From: Candidatus Thermoflexus japonica
GTDB lineage: Bacteria; Chloroflexota; Anaerolineae; Thermoflexales; Thermoflexaceae
DNA: 34,235 nt
NCBI GenBank assembly: GCA_002898735.1
Contig: BEHY01000027.1
Location: 1-34,235, forward strand
Direction of reading: 5' to 3'
Part shown: piece by piece, positions 16,101 through 24,504 of the stretch
Numbering within the stretch: the first letter of the stretch is position 1
How the letters are laid out: each line of letters opens with the position of its first letter
Program-made: the position numbers and the translations under genes
Notes under the pieces: model-generated
Databases searched by the model: none
Seen by the model: the letters and a program-made list of their open reading frames with translations, nothing else
Told to the model about the DNA's origin: nothing

Positions 16101-17867
16101 ATGGCGAAGAGCGAGCTCCTGCTGGCCGTGAATCAGATCGCCGCCGAGCGGAACCTTCCCCGGGAGGTGGTCCTGGAGGTCCTGAAAGGGGCCATGGCCA
16201 CCGTATTCCGCCGGATGACGGATGTGGGGAGCACCCAGGCCGTCGATGTGGAGATCGACCTCGAAAACGGCCAGGTCCGGATCTTCCTTCAGAAGACCGT
16301 GGTGGAAACCGTTGAGGACCCCCGCCGTGAGATCTCGCTGGAGGAAGCTCGACGGATCCGCCCCGACGTCCGGGTGGGGGAGACGATCCGCGTGGATGTG
16401 ACGCCGGCGAACTTCGCGCAGCGGATCGCGGCGCAGAACGTGCGGCAGATCATCCTGCAACGCATCCGCGAGGCGGAGCGGGAGTTTCTTTATCGTTACT
16501 TCTCCGAACAGGAAGGTGAGATCGTCCACGGAGTGGTTCAGGCCGTCACCCCTCAGGGGGCGACGGTGCTGCTGGCCCAGGGGCGGGCGGAGGCCATTCT
16601 GCCCCGCAACCAGATGGTGCCGGGGGAGCGGCTCCAGCCTCACCAGCGGATCCGCGCCTATCTGGCGGAGGTCCGGCAAACGCCCCGGGGGCCACAGCTG
16701 ATCCTCTCCCGGACCCATAAGAACCTGATCCGGCGGTTGCTGGAGACGGAAGTGCCGGAGATCTACAACGGCCTGGTGGAGATCAAGGCTATCGCCCGCG
16801 AGCCGGGCCAGCGCACCAAAGTGGCCGTGGCCGCCACCCAGCCCAACATCGACGCGGTGGGGGCGTGCATCGGCCAGCGCGGCATGCGGATTCAGAGCCT
16901 GGTCCACGAGCTGGGCGGCGAGAAAATCGATGTGATCGAGTGGCATCCGGATCCTGCGATCTTCATCGCGAAAGCCCTGAGCCCGGCCCGGGTGCTGACG
17001 GTGCATTTGTTCGAGGAGAAGCGCTCGGAGCGGACCGCCCAGGTGGTGGTGCCGGACGATCAGCTCTCCCTGGCCATCGGACGGGAGGGCCTGAACGCCC
17101 GGCTGGCGGCGCGCCTGACAGGATGGCGGATCGACATCCACAGCCTGACGGAGGCGCTGGAGCAGTGGCTCCCCCGCGTGGAAGATGCCGAATTGCGGGA
17201 GCGAATGGGGGAGGCCGCCCGTCTGATCCCGGCCATGCAGGAGGCGCTGGCGCGTCACAAGAGCCAGCCGGGCCTGCCCTGGAGCGCGGATGAGCTCCGG
17301 GATGCCCGGACTTTCCTGGAGGCCGCTTATCAGGCCTATATGGCGCGGCGGGAGGCCGAGCGCGCCCGACGCAAGGCCCAGAAGGCCGCGCGGGTGGAGG
17401 CTCCGGAGATCCCGGTGGAGAAGCCGGAACCCGTTCTGTCGGAGGCGGAGCCGGCCGAAGGGGCGACCCGCCGGGTCGCCCTTCCCGAGCCGGTGGCGGC
17501 CGCGGAGCCAGCCCCATCGCTTTCGGAGGCTGTGCAGGAGCCGGTCGCGCCGGAGGACGTGGAGGTGGAGAGCTCCCTGGGCGGGGAAGCCCCGCAGGAG
17601 GCTCCGGCTCCGGTGGAGGCCCCCCTCCCGGAGCCGACGCTGGAGCCTGTGGAGGTTCCCCTTCCGATCCCGGAGCCGGAACCCGTGGGGATCGGGGAAA
17701 CCGAGGACGAAGGAGATGAGGACGAGGAAGAGGAGGAGCTCCGACGGCGTAAGAAGGCGGGCAAGGGGAAGGAGCGCCGGCGGGTCCGCTATGAGGTCGA
17801 TTACGAGGATGAGACCTGGCTGCGGCGGATGCGTGGCGGCCGGGTGCGCGACTGGCTGGAGGAGTGA
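16101..17867 (+). CDS. nusA: Transcription factor NusA with long acidic C-terminal extension
   Basis: A 588-aa protein that binds RNA polymerase and modulates pausing, termination and antitermination. The N-terminal polymerase-binding domain spans about 1-130, the S1 domain about 135-200 (GEIVHGVVQAVTPQG), and the KH1/KH2 domains about 215-350 (ACIGQRGMRIQSLVHELGGEKI; PDDQLSLAIGREGLNARLAA). The remaining 200-plus residues are a low-complexity Pro/Glu-rich tail ending in a basic-acidic segment (RRVRYEVDYEDETWLRRM), far longer than the family core. The ATG at 16101 follows AGGAAGAGGAG. The gene leads the nusA-ylxR-infB operon and stops 5 bp before a Uma2 gene. Confidence 0.93.
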   Translation: MAKSELLLAVNQIAAERNLPREVVLEVLKGAMATVFRRMTDVGSTQAVDVEIDLENGQVRIFLQKTVVETVEDPRREISLEEARRIRPDVRVGETIRVDVTPANFAQRIAAQNVRQIILQRIREAEREFLYRYFSEQEGEIVHGVVQAVTPQGATVLLAQGRAEAILPRNQMVPGERLQPHQRIRAYLAEVRQTPRGPQLILSRTHKNLIRRLLETEVPEIYNGLVEIKAIAREPGQRTKVAVAATQPNIDAVGACIGQRGMRIQSLVHELGGEKIDVIEWHPDPAIFIAKALSPARVLTVHLFEEKRSERTAQVVVPDDQLSLAIGREGLNARLAARLTGWRIDIHSLTEALEQWLPRVEDAELRERMGEAARLIPAMQEALARHKSQPGLPWSADELRDARTFLEAAYQAYMARREAERARRKAQKAARVEAPEIPVEKPEPVLSEAEPAEGATRRVALPEPVAAAEPAPSLSEAVQEPVAPEDVEVESSLGGEAPQEAPAPVEAPLPEPTLEPVEVPLPIPEPEPVGIGETEDEGDEDEEEEELRRRKKAGKGKERRRVRYEVDYEDETWLRRMRGGRVRDWLEE

Positions 17868-17872
17868 GGGCC

Positions 17873-18544
17873 ATGCCCGTGCGGGTGGTGGATGAGCGAA
17901 AGGAGCCGATCGCCGGTCCCTATGTGGTGCGGATGGGGGGCTGGACGTTGGAGCGCTACCTGGCGGAGGCTCCCGAGGATCAGATCTGGGAGTTCGTGCG
18001 CGGAGAGGTCGTGATGCACTCGCCGGCTACCGCAGAGCATCAGGACGTCGTGATCTTCCTCCTGCGGCTTCTGGCCGGATATTGCGAAGCCAGGGGATGG
18101 GGGAAAGTCCTGGCGGGCCCAGCAGCCCTTCAGGTGCTCCCGGACGTGGTGCGGGAGCCGGATCTCTTTGTGCTGCCCCCGGAGGAGATCTCCCGGGCCC
18201 GGGGAGTGCCCCTGACCGTGCGGCCCGTTCTGGTGGTGGAGGTCGCCAGCCCCGCCACCCGGGGGATGGATCTGGGGGAGAAGGCGCTGGAGTATCGGGA
18301 GGCGGGGATCCCGGAGTATTGGGTGGTGGATCGGGAGCGGCAGGAGGTGGTGGTGCAGCGGGTGCGCGGGGAGTCGGTGGAGGTGACGCGGGTGCGGGAG
18401 GGGCGGCTGGTCAGCGAGGCAGTGCCCGGCTTTTGGCTGGCCGTGGAGTGGCTGTTCCAGGAGCCCCTGCCTCCAGCGGAACCATGCCTGCGCCGCATCC
18501 TGGGATCGGGGGAGGAGATCGGAGGGCGCCTGGATGAGGCATGA
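17873..18544 (+). CDS. Uma2-family (DUF820) putative endonuclease, first of a pair
   Basis: A 223-aa protein with the PD-(D/E)XK-type Uma2 fold. A WELVRG-like segment (IWEFVRGEVVMHSPAT) is followed by the acidic strand REPDLFVLPPEE, then LVVEVASPATRGMD, an EYREAGIPEYWVVD block and a C-terminal RVREG..VSEAVPGFW segment. These are the usual family landmarks with the catalytic acidic residues retained. The family is abundant in Cyanobacteria and Chloroflexota; its in vivo role is unclear. The ATG at 17873 lies 5 bp after the nusA stop, with GGAGGAGTGAGG overlapping the end of nusA, so it is translationally linked to it. Confidence 0.88.
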   Translation: MPVRVVDERKEPIAGPYVVRMGGWTLERYLAEAPEDQIWEFVRGEVVMHSPATAEHQDVVIFLLRLLAGYCEARGWGKVLAGPAALQVLPDVVREPDLFVLPPEEISRARGVPLTVRPVLVVEVASPATRGMDLGEKALEYREAGIPEYWVVDRERQEVVVQRVRGESVEVTRVREGRLVSEAVPGFWLAVEWLFQEPLPPAEPCLRRILGSGEEIGGRLDEA

Positions 18545-18563
18545 CCGGTGGGGGGAGGAGCCC

Positions 18564-19154
18564 ATGGGAGCTCGGACCCGGGGAGGACGAACGGTGGAGG
18601 TGGCGGAACTTTACCCTCCTCAGGGACAGTGGACGGAGGAGGACTTCTTCGCCCTGCCGGATCGGAACCGAATCGTGGAGCTCTCGGAGGGGAGGCTGCT
18701 GGTGCCGCCGCATCCCACCTACACGCATCAGACAGCCCTTCAAAACCTGTTTCTGGCGCTTCACGAGTTTGTAGAGCGGCATAAGCTGGGGGTGGTTCGC
18801 TTTGCTCCTCTCCCCGTCCGCCTGTGGGCGGGCAAGATCCGCGAGCCGGATATTTTCTTTATTGCCCGCGAGCATCTGGATCGCATCGGCGAGCAGGTAT
18901 GCGGTGTTCCGGACCTCGTCGTTGAGGTCACCTCGTCGGCTACCCGGAGGACAGATCGGGTGGAGAAGTTTGCGGAATATGCGCAGGCCGGCGTGCTGGA
19001 ATACTGGATCGTTGATCCGGAAGCGCAAACGGTTGAGGTGTATGAGCTGAAGGGCGGAGCCTATGAGCTGGTCGGCAAGTGGGGCGTGGGCCAGACGGCC
19101 CATTCCGCGCTCCTCGTCGGTTTCACCGTGGAGGTGGATCGGATCTTCGGATGA
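18564..19154 (+). CDS. Uma2-family (DUF820) putative endonuclease, second of a pair
   Basis: A 196-aa Uma2 protein, only distantly similar to its upstream neighbour. Landmarks are FFALPDRNRIVELSEGRL, IREPDIFFIAREH, LVVEVTSSATRRTD and AGVLEYWIVDPEAQ, with the catalytic-type acidic residues present. GGAGG five bases before the ATG at 18564 supports that start; an ATG at 18534 overlapping the previous stop is possible and would add ten residues. Because the two copies differ strongly, the pair looks like an old duplication or two separate gains rather than a recent tandem copy. It lies between nusA and ylxR. Confidence 0.87.
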   Translation: MGARTRGGRTVEVAELYPPQGQWTEEDFFALPDRNRIVELSEGRLLVPPHPTYTHQTALQNLFLALHEFVERHKLGVVRFAPLPVRLWAGKIREPDIFFIAREHLDRIGEQVCGVPDLVVEVTSSATRRTDRVEKFAEYAQAGVLEYWIVDPEAQTVEVYELKGGAYELVGKWGVGQTAHSALLVGFTVEVDRIFG

Positions 19155-19217
19155 AGGCTCGTCGTCCGATCCGGTGCGGGGCGCGGGCGGCGCAGCGGGC
19201 TTCCTGCGGGGGACGCC

Positions 19218-19234
19218 GGGACCGGACCGGTCCC
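19218..19234 (+). terminator. Hairpin between the Uma2 pair and ylxR
   Basis: GGGACCG and CGGTCCC pair perfectly around a GAC loop. No T tract follows, so termination is doubtful. It may mark the 3' edge of the inserted Uma2 cassette. Confidence 0.3.
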
Positions 19235-19299
19235 TCCAGGATCCCGGGTGAATCGGACCATCCAGTCTGAGAGATCCGTCTTGCGGGTGTGGAACGCGG

Positions 19300-19584
19300 A
19301 TGGCGCGCAGGCATATCCCTCAACGCACGTGCGTGGGCTGCCGGCAGGTGCAGGCGAAGCGGGAGATGATCCGCATCGTCCGCACGCCGGAGGGCCGGGT
19401 GGAGATCGATCCGACAGGAAAGAAATCGGGTCGGGGAGCTTACCTGCACCCCCGACGTTCATGCTGGGAGCGGGCCCTGAAGGATGGGCGCCTGGAATAT
19501 GCCCTGCGGATCGAGGCGTTGCGGGAGGAGGACCGCATGGCGCTGGTGGCCTACGCCTCGACCCTGCCGGAGGATGAGGCGTGA
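19300..19584 (+). CDS. ylxR: YlxR/RnpM-family RNA-binding protein
   Basis: A 94-aa DUF448 protein. The motifs RTCVGCRQVQAKREMIRIVR, VEIDPTGK and GRGAYLHP are the family signature. The known structure is a small RNA-binding fold; B. subtilis YlxR (RnpM) has been linked to RNase P. It is normally encoded between nusA and infB, as here apart from the inserted Uma2 genes. The ATG at 19300 starts directly at the conserved region and has only a weak ribosome site. An intrinsic terminator follows at 19661. Confidence 0.9.
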   Translation: MARRHIPQRTCVGCRQVQAKREMIRIVRTPEGRVEIDPTGKKSGRGAYLHPRRSCWERALKDGRLEYALRIEALREEDRMALVAYASTLPEDEA

Positions 19585-19660
19585 TGCGACCCTGAGGGGG
19601 ATCGCCGGGGAGCCCTCCAGCCCGCTTGCGCAGGCTGGGGGAAAGCCCCAATCGGATCCA

Positions 19661-19698
19661 CCGGCACGGTCGGCCCGGGCCACCGTGCCGGCTTTTTT
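19661..19698 (+). terminator. Strong intrinsic terminator between ylxR and infB
   Basis: CCGGCACGGT (19661-19670) pairs perfectly with ACCGTGCCGG (19682-19691), followed by C and six T. The 11-nt loop contains a further GGCCC/GGGCC pairing. It is the clearest intrinsic terminator in the window and lies inside a usually continuous operon. Confidence 0.85.
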
Positions 19699-19713
19699 AT
19701 CCCGGGGATGCCG

Positions 19714-19740
19714 GGGCAGGGCGCCTTCGAGGCCCTGCCC
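19714..19740 (+). repeat. Second hairpin upstream of infB
   Basis: GGGCAGGGC (19714-19722) pairs with GCCCTGCCC (19732-19740) around a 9-nt loop, with no T run. It lies between the terminator and the infB ribosome site and may be part of the infB leader. Confidence 0.45.
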
Positions 19741-19790
19741 GCCCCGGGCCCCGGGGGAAGGATCCATCCTGTTGGGCGAGGAGGTAAGGG

Positions 19791-21575
19791 ATGCGGCAGA
19801 ACGGACGGAAAGAGATCGAGATCCCGGCGAGCATTACGGTGCGTGAGCTGGCGGCGCTGATGTCTGTAAGCCCCATCGATGTCATCAAGGTCCTCATGCA
19901 CAACGGGATTATGGCCAGCATCAACCAGCGCATCGATTATGAGACCGCGGCCCTGGTGGCCCATGAGTTCGGCTTCGAACCCCGGGAGCAACGGCCGCCG
20001 GAGGTCGCGGAAGAGGAGGGTCCCTCGTTGCTCTGGGAGCGCCTCTATGCGGGGGAGGATCCCTCCAAACTGAAGCCGCGGCCGCCGGTGGTGGTGGTCC
20101 TTGGCCATGTGGATCACGGGAAGACCACCCTGCTCGACGCCATCCGCCGCACGAACGTGGCGGCCCAGGAGGTGGGGCAGATCACCCAGCGGATCGGCGC
20201 CTATCAGGTGGAATACAATGGGCGCAAGATCACCTTCCTGGATACGCCGGGCCACGAGGCCTTCACCCAGATGCGGGCCCGGGGCGCCCAGGTCACCGAT
20301 ATCGCGGTCCTGGTGGTGGCTGCCGATGATGGGGTGATGCCCCAGACCCGCGAGGCGCTGGCCCACGCCCGGGCCGCCCGCCTGCCGGTGATCGTGGCCC
20401 TCAACAAGATCGACAAGCCCACCGCCAACGTCGAGCGCGTGATGAGCCAGCTCTCGGAGCTCGGCCTGGTTCCTCAGGAATATGGGGGTGATACCATCGT
20501 GGTCAGGGTCTCGGCCAAACAGCGCATCGGCATCGAGGATCTCCTGGAGGCGATCCTGCTGGTGGCGGAGACCCGGGAGATCAAGGCCAACCCGGATCGT
20601 CCGGCCGTGGGCACGGTGATCGACGCCCGGGTGGATCGGCGCGGCCCGGTGGCCACCCTGCTGGTCCAGAACGGCACCCTTAAACAGGGCGACATCATCG
20701 TGGCCGGCGCCACTTACGGCCGGGTCCGCGCGATGTTCGACGACCGGGGTCGCCCGCTGAAGAAGGCGCCCCCCTCCACGCCGGTGGAGGTCCTGGGGCT
20801 CTCGGATGTGCCGGAGGCGGGGGATCTTTTTGAGGTGGTGGAGAGCGAGCGCCAGGCCCGGGAGCTGGCCGAGCGGCGGGCGGCCGAGCGTCAGCGCCAG
20901 CGCCAGGGCCGGCGGATGAGCCTGGAGGACCTTTACCGCCGCATGCAGGCGGGCAAGGTTCGCGAGTTCAATGTCATCGTCAAGACGGATGTCCAGGGAT
21001 CCATCGAGCCGATCATCGGCCTCCTGCAGCGGCTGGTGGAGAAGCACGCCGGGGATCAGCTCCAGCTGAACGTCCTGCATGCCGATGCGGGCGAGGTCAG
21101 CGTCTCGGACGTCACCCTGGCGGCGGCCTCCGATGCCATCATCATCGGGTTCAACGTCCCGGTGGATGCGGCGGCGAAGCGGCTGGCCGAGACCGAGGGG
21201 GTGGACATCCGGCTTTACAACGTGATCTATCACATTGAGGAGGATCTGGAGAAGGCCCTGAAGGGCATGCTGGCCCCCACGATCCAGGAGCGGATCCTGG
21301 GCCACGCGGAGGTCCGCCAGGTCTTCAAGGTGCGGGGCGGCCAGGTGGCGGGGTGTTACGTTCGGGATGGGGAGATCCGCCGCAACGCCATGGTGCGGGT
21401 CCTGCGGGGCGGCCAGAAGATCCACGAGGGCCGTATCGCCTCCCTCAAGCGTTATAAAGACGATGTCACGGAAGTCCGCGCTGGCTACGAATGCGGGGTC
21501 GGGCTGGAGGGATTCCACGATTTCGCCGTGGGCGATGTGCTGGAGTGCTTTGTTCGGGAGGAGGTGGCGGCATGA
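19791..21575 (+). CDS. infB: Translation initiation factor IF-2 (short form)
   Basis: A 594-aa GTPase that delivers initiator tRNA to the 30S subunit. A compact N-terminal IF2_N-like domain ([22 protein letters not shown]) leads almost directly into the G domain. G1 is [10 protein letters not shown]3 is DTPGHEAF and G4 is NKID. Domain II and the C-terminal fMet-tRNA-binding region follow. The long, variable N-terminal region of many IF-2 proteins is missing, as in other small forms. AGGAGGT precedes the ATG. The rbfA gene that often follows infB is absent here; a hairpin follows instead. Confidence 0.95.
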   Translation: MRQNGRKEIEIPASITVRELAALMSVSPIDVIKVLMHNGIMASINQRIDYETAALVAHEFGFEPREQRPPEVAEEEGPSLLWERLYAGEDPSKLKPRPPVVVVLGHVDHGKTTLLDAIRRTNVAAQEVGQITQRIGAYQVEYNGRKITFLDTPGHEAFTQMRARGAQVTDIAVLVVAADDGVMPQTREALAHARAARLPVIVALNKIDKPTANVERVMSQLSELGLVPQEYGGDTIVVRVSAKQRIGIEDLLEAILLVAETREIKANPDRPAVGTVIDARVDRRGPVATLLVQNGTLKQGDIIVAGATYGRVRAMFDDRGRPLKKAPPSTPVEVLGLSDVPEAGDLFEVVESERQARELAERRAAERQRQRQGRRMSLEDLYRRMQAGKVREFNVIVKTDVQGSIEPIIGLLQRLVEKHAGDQLQLNVLHADAGEVSVSDVTLAAASDAIIIGFNVPVDAAAKRLAETEGVDIRLYNVIYHIEEDLEKALKGMLAPTIQERILGHAEVRQVFKVRGGQVAGCYVRDGEIRRNAMVRVLRGGQKIHEGRIASLKRYKDDVTEVRAGYECGVGLEGFHDFAVGDVLECFVREEVAA

Positions 21576-21618
21576 ACAGGCCCGGACCGGCCGAACGGAT
21601 CGCTGGGATTCGCGGGAG

Positions 21619-21649
21619 GTGGGGTGGATCGCTTGGCCGTCCACCCCAC
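21619..21649 (+). terminator. Hairpin after infB
   Basis: GTGGGGTGGA (21619-21628) pairs with TCCACCCCAC (21640-21649) around an 11-nt loop. No T tract follows. It lies between the infB stop and the greA promoter, so it probably ends the nusA-infB transcript. Confidence 0.6.
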
Positions 21650-21687
21650 ACCCTCCCCTCCGGGAGTGTATCTGGCGAGGCGATCCC

Positions 21688-21716
21688 TTGTTCGCCCTTC
21701 CGAGACATGCTATAAT
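21688..21716 (+). promoter_or_regulatory. Extended -10 promoter of greA-lysS
   Basis: TATAAT at 21711-21716 is preceded by TGC, giving an extended -10 (TGnTATAAT). TTGTTC at 21688-21693 is spaced by 17 bp. It is the best -10 region in the window and lies 137 bp before the greA start. Confidence 0.8.
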
Positions 21717-21761
21717 TGGGGTGCCATTCGAAGGACTACCCGGATCAAACGATAAATTTTA

Positions 21762-21800
21762 ATAAACAGGGCGCCCGAACAGGCGCTCTTTCTGTTTATC
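21762..21800 (+). promoter_or_regulatory. Attenuator-like stem-loop in the greA leader
   Basis: An 8-bp stem with one G-U pair (21768-21775 with 21782-21789, loop CGAACA) is followed by the T-rich TTCTGTTTATC. Its T-rich flank can instead close an outer stem, ATAAACAG (21762-21769) with CTGTTTAT (21792-21799). The mutually exclusive ends suggest a terminator/anti-terminator arrangement. Leader attenuation is known for greA in E. coli; similarity of mechanism here is inferred. Confidence 0.5.
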
Positions 21801-21853
21801 ATCTTGCCGACCATTGGAATACCGCGGCGAAAACTACACTTCTGTGAGGATCT

Positions 21854-22327
21854 ATGAGCGAGCAACCGATTTATCTGACCCGTGAGGGTTATCAGAAACT
21901 CCTCGAAGAGCTGGAGTATCTCCGCACGGTCCGGCGCCAGGAGGTCGCGAAGCGGTTGAACCTGGCGATGGATGAAGGCAACTATGATGAAAACGCCGAA
22001 TACGAGGCCGCCAAGATCGAGCAGGCATTTGTGGAAGGCCGCATCATGACGCTGGAGTCCATGCTCCGCCGGGCGGTGATCATCGAGGAAACCACTGGCC
22101 CCAAGACCTTCGTCACGCTGGGGAGCTGGGTGACCATCCAGGAGGAGGGCAGCTCCACGCCGGAGCGCTATCAGGTGGTCGGCTCGGCGGAGGCGGACCC
22201 GGTCCGAGGCCGGATCTCCAATGAGTCCCCGCTGGGGCAGGCCCTTCTGGGGCGTCAGGTGGGGGATGTGATCACGGTGAACGCCCCGGACGGTGTCCTG
22301 CGTTTCCGTATCCTCCGCATCGAATAG
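21854..22327 (+). CDS. greA: Transcript cleavage factor GreA
   Basis: A 157-aa protein of the usual length. The N-terminal coiled coil (about 1-78) carries the tip motif as EGNYDENAEYEAAKIEQAF, retaining the acidic Asp/Glu pair that positions Mg2+ in the RNA polymerase active site. The C-terminal FKBP-like domain ends with RISNESPLGQALLGRQVGD. It stimulates cleavage of backtracked RNA to rescue stalled polymerase. It starts at the ATG at 21854 after a structured leader and lies 9 bp before lysS, a pairing seen in several Chloroflexota and other bacteria. Confidence 0.95.
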   Translation: MSEQPIYLTREGYQKLLEELEYLRTVRRQEVAKRLNLAMDEGNYDENAEYEAAKIEQAFVEGRIMTLESMLRRAVIIEETTGPKTFVTLGSWVTIQEEGSSTPERYQVVGSAEADPVRGRISNESPLGQALLGRQVGDVITVNAPDGVLRFRILRIE

Positions 22328-22336
22328 GTTCCAGCG

Positions 22337-23854
22337 ATGGCCCTCTTCCGAGAGATCGTCCGCCGTCGTCTGGAAAAGGTCGCCCGCCTGCGCGCCCAGG
22401 GCATCGACCCATATCCGCCGCGCTCCCGGCGCACCCACACCAGCGCGCAGGCGATTCAGGCGTTCCAGGCGGCCGAGGGCCGCGAGGAAACTGTGGAGGC
22501 GGTGGTCGCCGGGCGCCTGACGGCGATCCGTGGGATGGGGAAGGTGACCTTTGCGGACCTCCACGACGGCGATGGTCGTCTCCAGCTGTTCCTTCGCTAT
22601 GATGACCTGGGCGAGGCGCGTTATCGTTTCTTCCAGGAGTTCTTCGACCTGGGCGACTTCATCGAAGCGGAAGGAACGATGATGCGCACCCGGACCGGGG
22701 AGATCTCCCTTCGGGTCCGGGATTTCCGCATGCTGGCCAAGGCCATCTACCCGCCCCCTTCCCGCTGGCATGGCTTGAAGGATGTGGAGACCCGTTACCG
22801 GCGGCGCTACCTGGACCTGATGATGAACCCGGAGGTCCGGGAGGTCTTCCGCACCCGCGCGGCCCTCGTCCGGGCCATCCGGGCCTTCCTGGATGAGCGG
22901 GGGTTCATCGAAGTGGAGACGCCGATCCTGCAGCCGATCTACGGGGGGGCCTCCGCACGCCCCTTCGTGACCTATCACAATGAGCTGAAGCAACAACTCT
23001 ACCTGCGGATCAGCTTCGAGCTCTACCTCAAGCGTCTGCTGGTGGGGATGTTCGAGCGGGTATATGAGATCGGCCGCGATTTCCGCAACGAGGGGGTTTC
23101 CTTCAAGCACAATCCGGAATTCACCCAGATGGAATGCTATGTAGCCTATGCCGATTATCAGGCGATGATGCGGCTGGCGGAGGATCTGATCGCCTCCGTC
23201 GCGGATCAGGTGCTGGGGCGCCGCACCCTGGTTTACCAGGGCCATGAGATCGACCTCAATCCGCCATGGCGTCGCATCCCCCTCCGGGAGGCGATCCTGG
23301 AGTTCGCAGGCATCGACATCGCCCAGCATCCCACCCGCGAATCCCTCGCCGCCGCAATGGCCGCTCGCGGCATCGAAGTCGACCCTCGCGCCAGCCGGGG
23401 CAAGCTGATCGATGACCTGATCTCAAAGTTCGTAGAGCCCAACCTCATTCAACCCACTTTCGTTTATGATTATCCTCGGGAGATCTCCCCCCTGGCCAAG
23501 GCCCGCCCGGACGATCCGGAGACGGTGGAGCGTTTCGAGGGGTTCATCGGGGGCATGGAGATCTGCAACGCCTTCACGGAGCTGAACGACCCGCTGGATC
23601 AGGAGCAACGGTTCCTGGAACAGGGGCGGGCGCGGGAGGCTGGAGATGAGGAAGCCCATCCGATGGACGAAGATTATCTGGATGCGATGCGCTATGGGAT
23701 GCCCCCGAACGGGGGCCTGGGGCTGGGGATCGACCGCCTGACCATGCTCTTCACGGACCGGCGCTCGATCCGGGAGGTGATCCTGTTCCCGCACCTTCGG
23801 CCCCGGGAGCGCCGTCAGGAGGAGGCCGAGCTGGAGGAGCTGGCGGAAGGATAG
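22337..23854 (+). CDS. lysS: Lysyl-tRNA synthetase, class II
   Basis: A 505-aa enzyme that charges tRNA-Lys. An N-terminal OB-fold anticodon-binding domain (about 55-150, VVAGRLTAIRGMGKVTFADL) is followed by the class II catalytic core. Motif 1 lies around RAIRAFLDERGFIEVETP, motif 2 is VYEIGRDFRNEG and motif 3 is GLGLGIDRLTML. Length and order are typical. It lies 9 bp after greA with no separate promoter, so expression depends on the greA promoter and leader. A GC hairpin follows the gene. Confidence 0.96.
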   Translation: MALFREIVRRRLEKVARLRAQGIDPYPPRSRRTHTSAQAIQAFQAAEGREETVEAVVAGRLTAIRGMGKVTFADLHDGDGRLQLFLRYDDLGEARYRFFQEFFDLGDFIEAEGTMMRTRTGEISLRVRDFRMLAKAIYPPPSRWHGLKDVETRYRRRYLDLMMNPEVREVFRTRAALVRAIRAFLDERGFIEVETPILQPIYGGASARPFVTYHNELKQQLYLRISFELYLKRLLVGMFERVYEIGRDFRNEGVSFKHNPEFTQMECYVAYADYQAMMRLAEDLIASVADQVLGRRTLVYQGHEIDLNPPWRRIPLREAILEFAGIDIAQHPTRESLAAAMAARGIEVDPRASRGKLIDDLISKFVEPNLIQPTFVYDYPREISPLAKARPDDPETVERFEGFIGGMEICNAFTELNDPLDQEQRFLEQGRAREAGDEEAHPMDEDYLDAMRYGMPPNGGLGLGIDRLTMLFTDRRSIREVILFPHLRPRERRQEEAELEELAEG

Positions 23855-23865
23855 CGTATAGAACG

Positions 23866-23896
23866 GGTGGCCGGGCGGCTTCACGGCCCGGCCGCC
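23866..23896 (+). terminator. GC hairpin after lysS
   Basis: An 11-bp stem (23866-23876 with 23886-23896, one wobble pair, 9-nt loop). No T tract follows. It is the likely 3' boundary of the greA-lysS transcript. Confidence 0.5.
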
Positions 23897-23978
23897 GTCC
23901 CCATCCCTGCCCTTCAGGTTGCTGGGAGAGAGGCTGGTCTGCTGCGAAGGTGCGCCGCCGATCTATGAGGGGGCTGCG

Positions 23979-24491
23979 ATGACTCCGCTGGAGAACCATC
24001 GTTCCGCCCGCTTTGTGGCCGACACGATGCTCGGCCGCCTGGCGAAGTGGTTGCGGATCCTGGGTTACGATACTCACTACGACCCTTCCCTCGATGATGA
24101 CGCCCTGTTACGCATCGCCCGGGCCGAGGATCGCATCCTGCTGACCCGGGATCATGCCCTGGCTCGCCGGGGAGGGCCCCACGCGTTCCTGGTCGATCAC
24201 GAGGACCTCATCCAGCAGCTCCGGGTCATCCGGGAGCGCTTCGGGGAGCCTGCGGATGTCCCATTCTCCCGCTGCCCTGTATGCAACGCCCGCCTGATGC
24301 CTGTCCCGCGGGAAGCTGTGGCCCCGTATGTCCCCGCTTTCGTCTGGCGGCAGTATGAACGCTTCCACCGTTGCCCGGAATGCGGCCGCGTCTACTGGCC
24401 GGGCACGCATTTTGAGCGGATGCGGTCCGTGCTGAAGGCCCTGGAGATCCATGACCCCGGGATCGACGATGGCCAGGGCCTCAGAGCCTGA
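23979..24491 (+). CDS. Mut7-C/DUF5615-type PIN nuclease-like protein with zinc ribbon
   Basis: A 170-aa protein. The first half (FVADTMLGRLAKWLRILGYDT..., then DRILLTRDHALARR) is the Mut7-C PIN-like RNase fold with the conserved N-terminal Asp and the TRD motif. The second half holds a four-Cys zinc ribbon (CPVCN and CPECGRVYWPGTH). This two-part layout is typical of Mut7-C proteins, which are thought to act on RNA, though substrates are not established. The ATG at 23979 is preferred over an open TTG at 23919 because similarity begins just after it and a GAGGGGG ribosome site precedes it. Confidence 0.85.
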   Translation: MTPLENHRSARFVADTMLGRLAKWLRILGYDTHYDPSLDDDALLRIARAEDRILLTRDHALARRGGPHAFLVDHEDLIQQLRVIRERFGEPADVPFSRCPVCNARLMPVPREAVAPYVPAFVWRQYERFHRCPECGRVYWPGTHFERMRSVLKALEIHDPGIDDGQGLRA

Positions 24492-24504
24492 CCTGAGATC
24501 TCCG

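Noticed and set aside
19551..21644. A 697-codon minus-strand frame opposite infB
   Set aside because: Rich in His, Asp, Leu and Arg in the pattern produced by the complement of infB codons; no recognisable domain.
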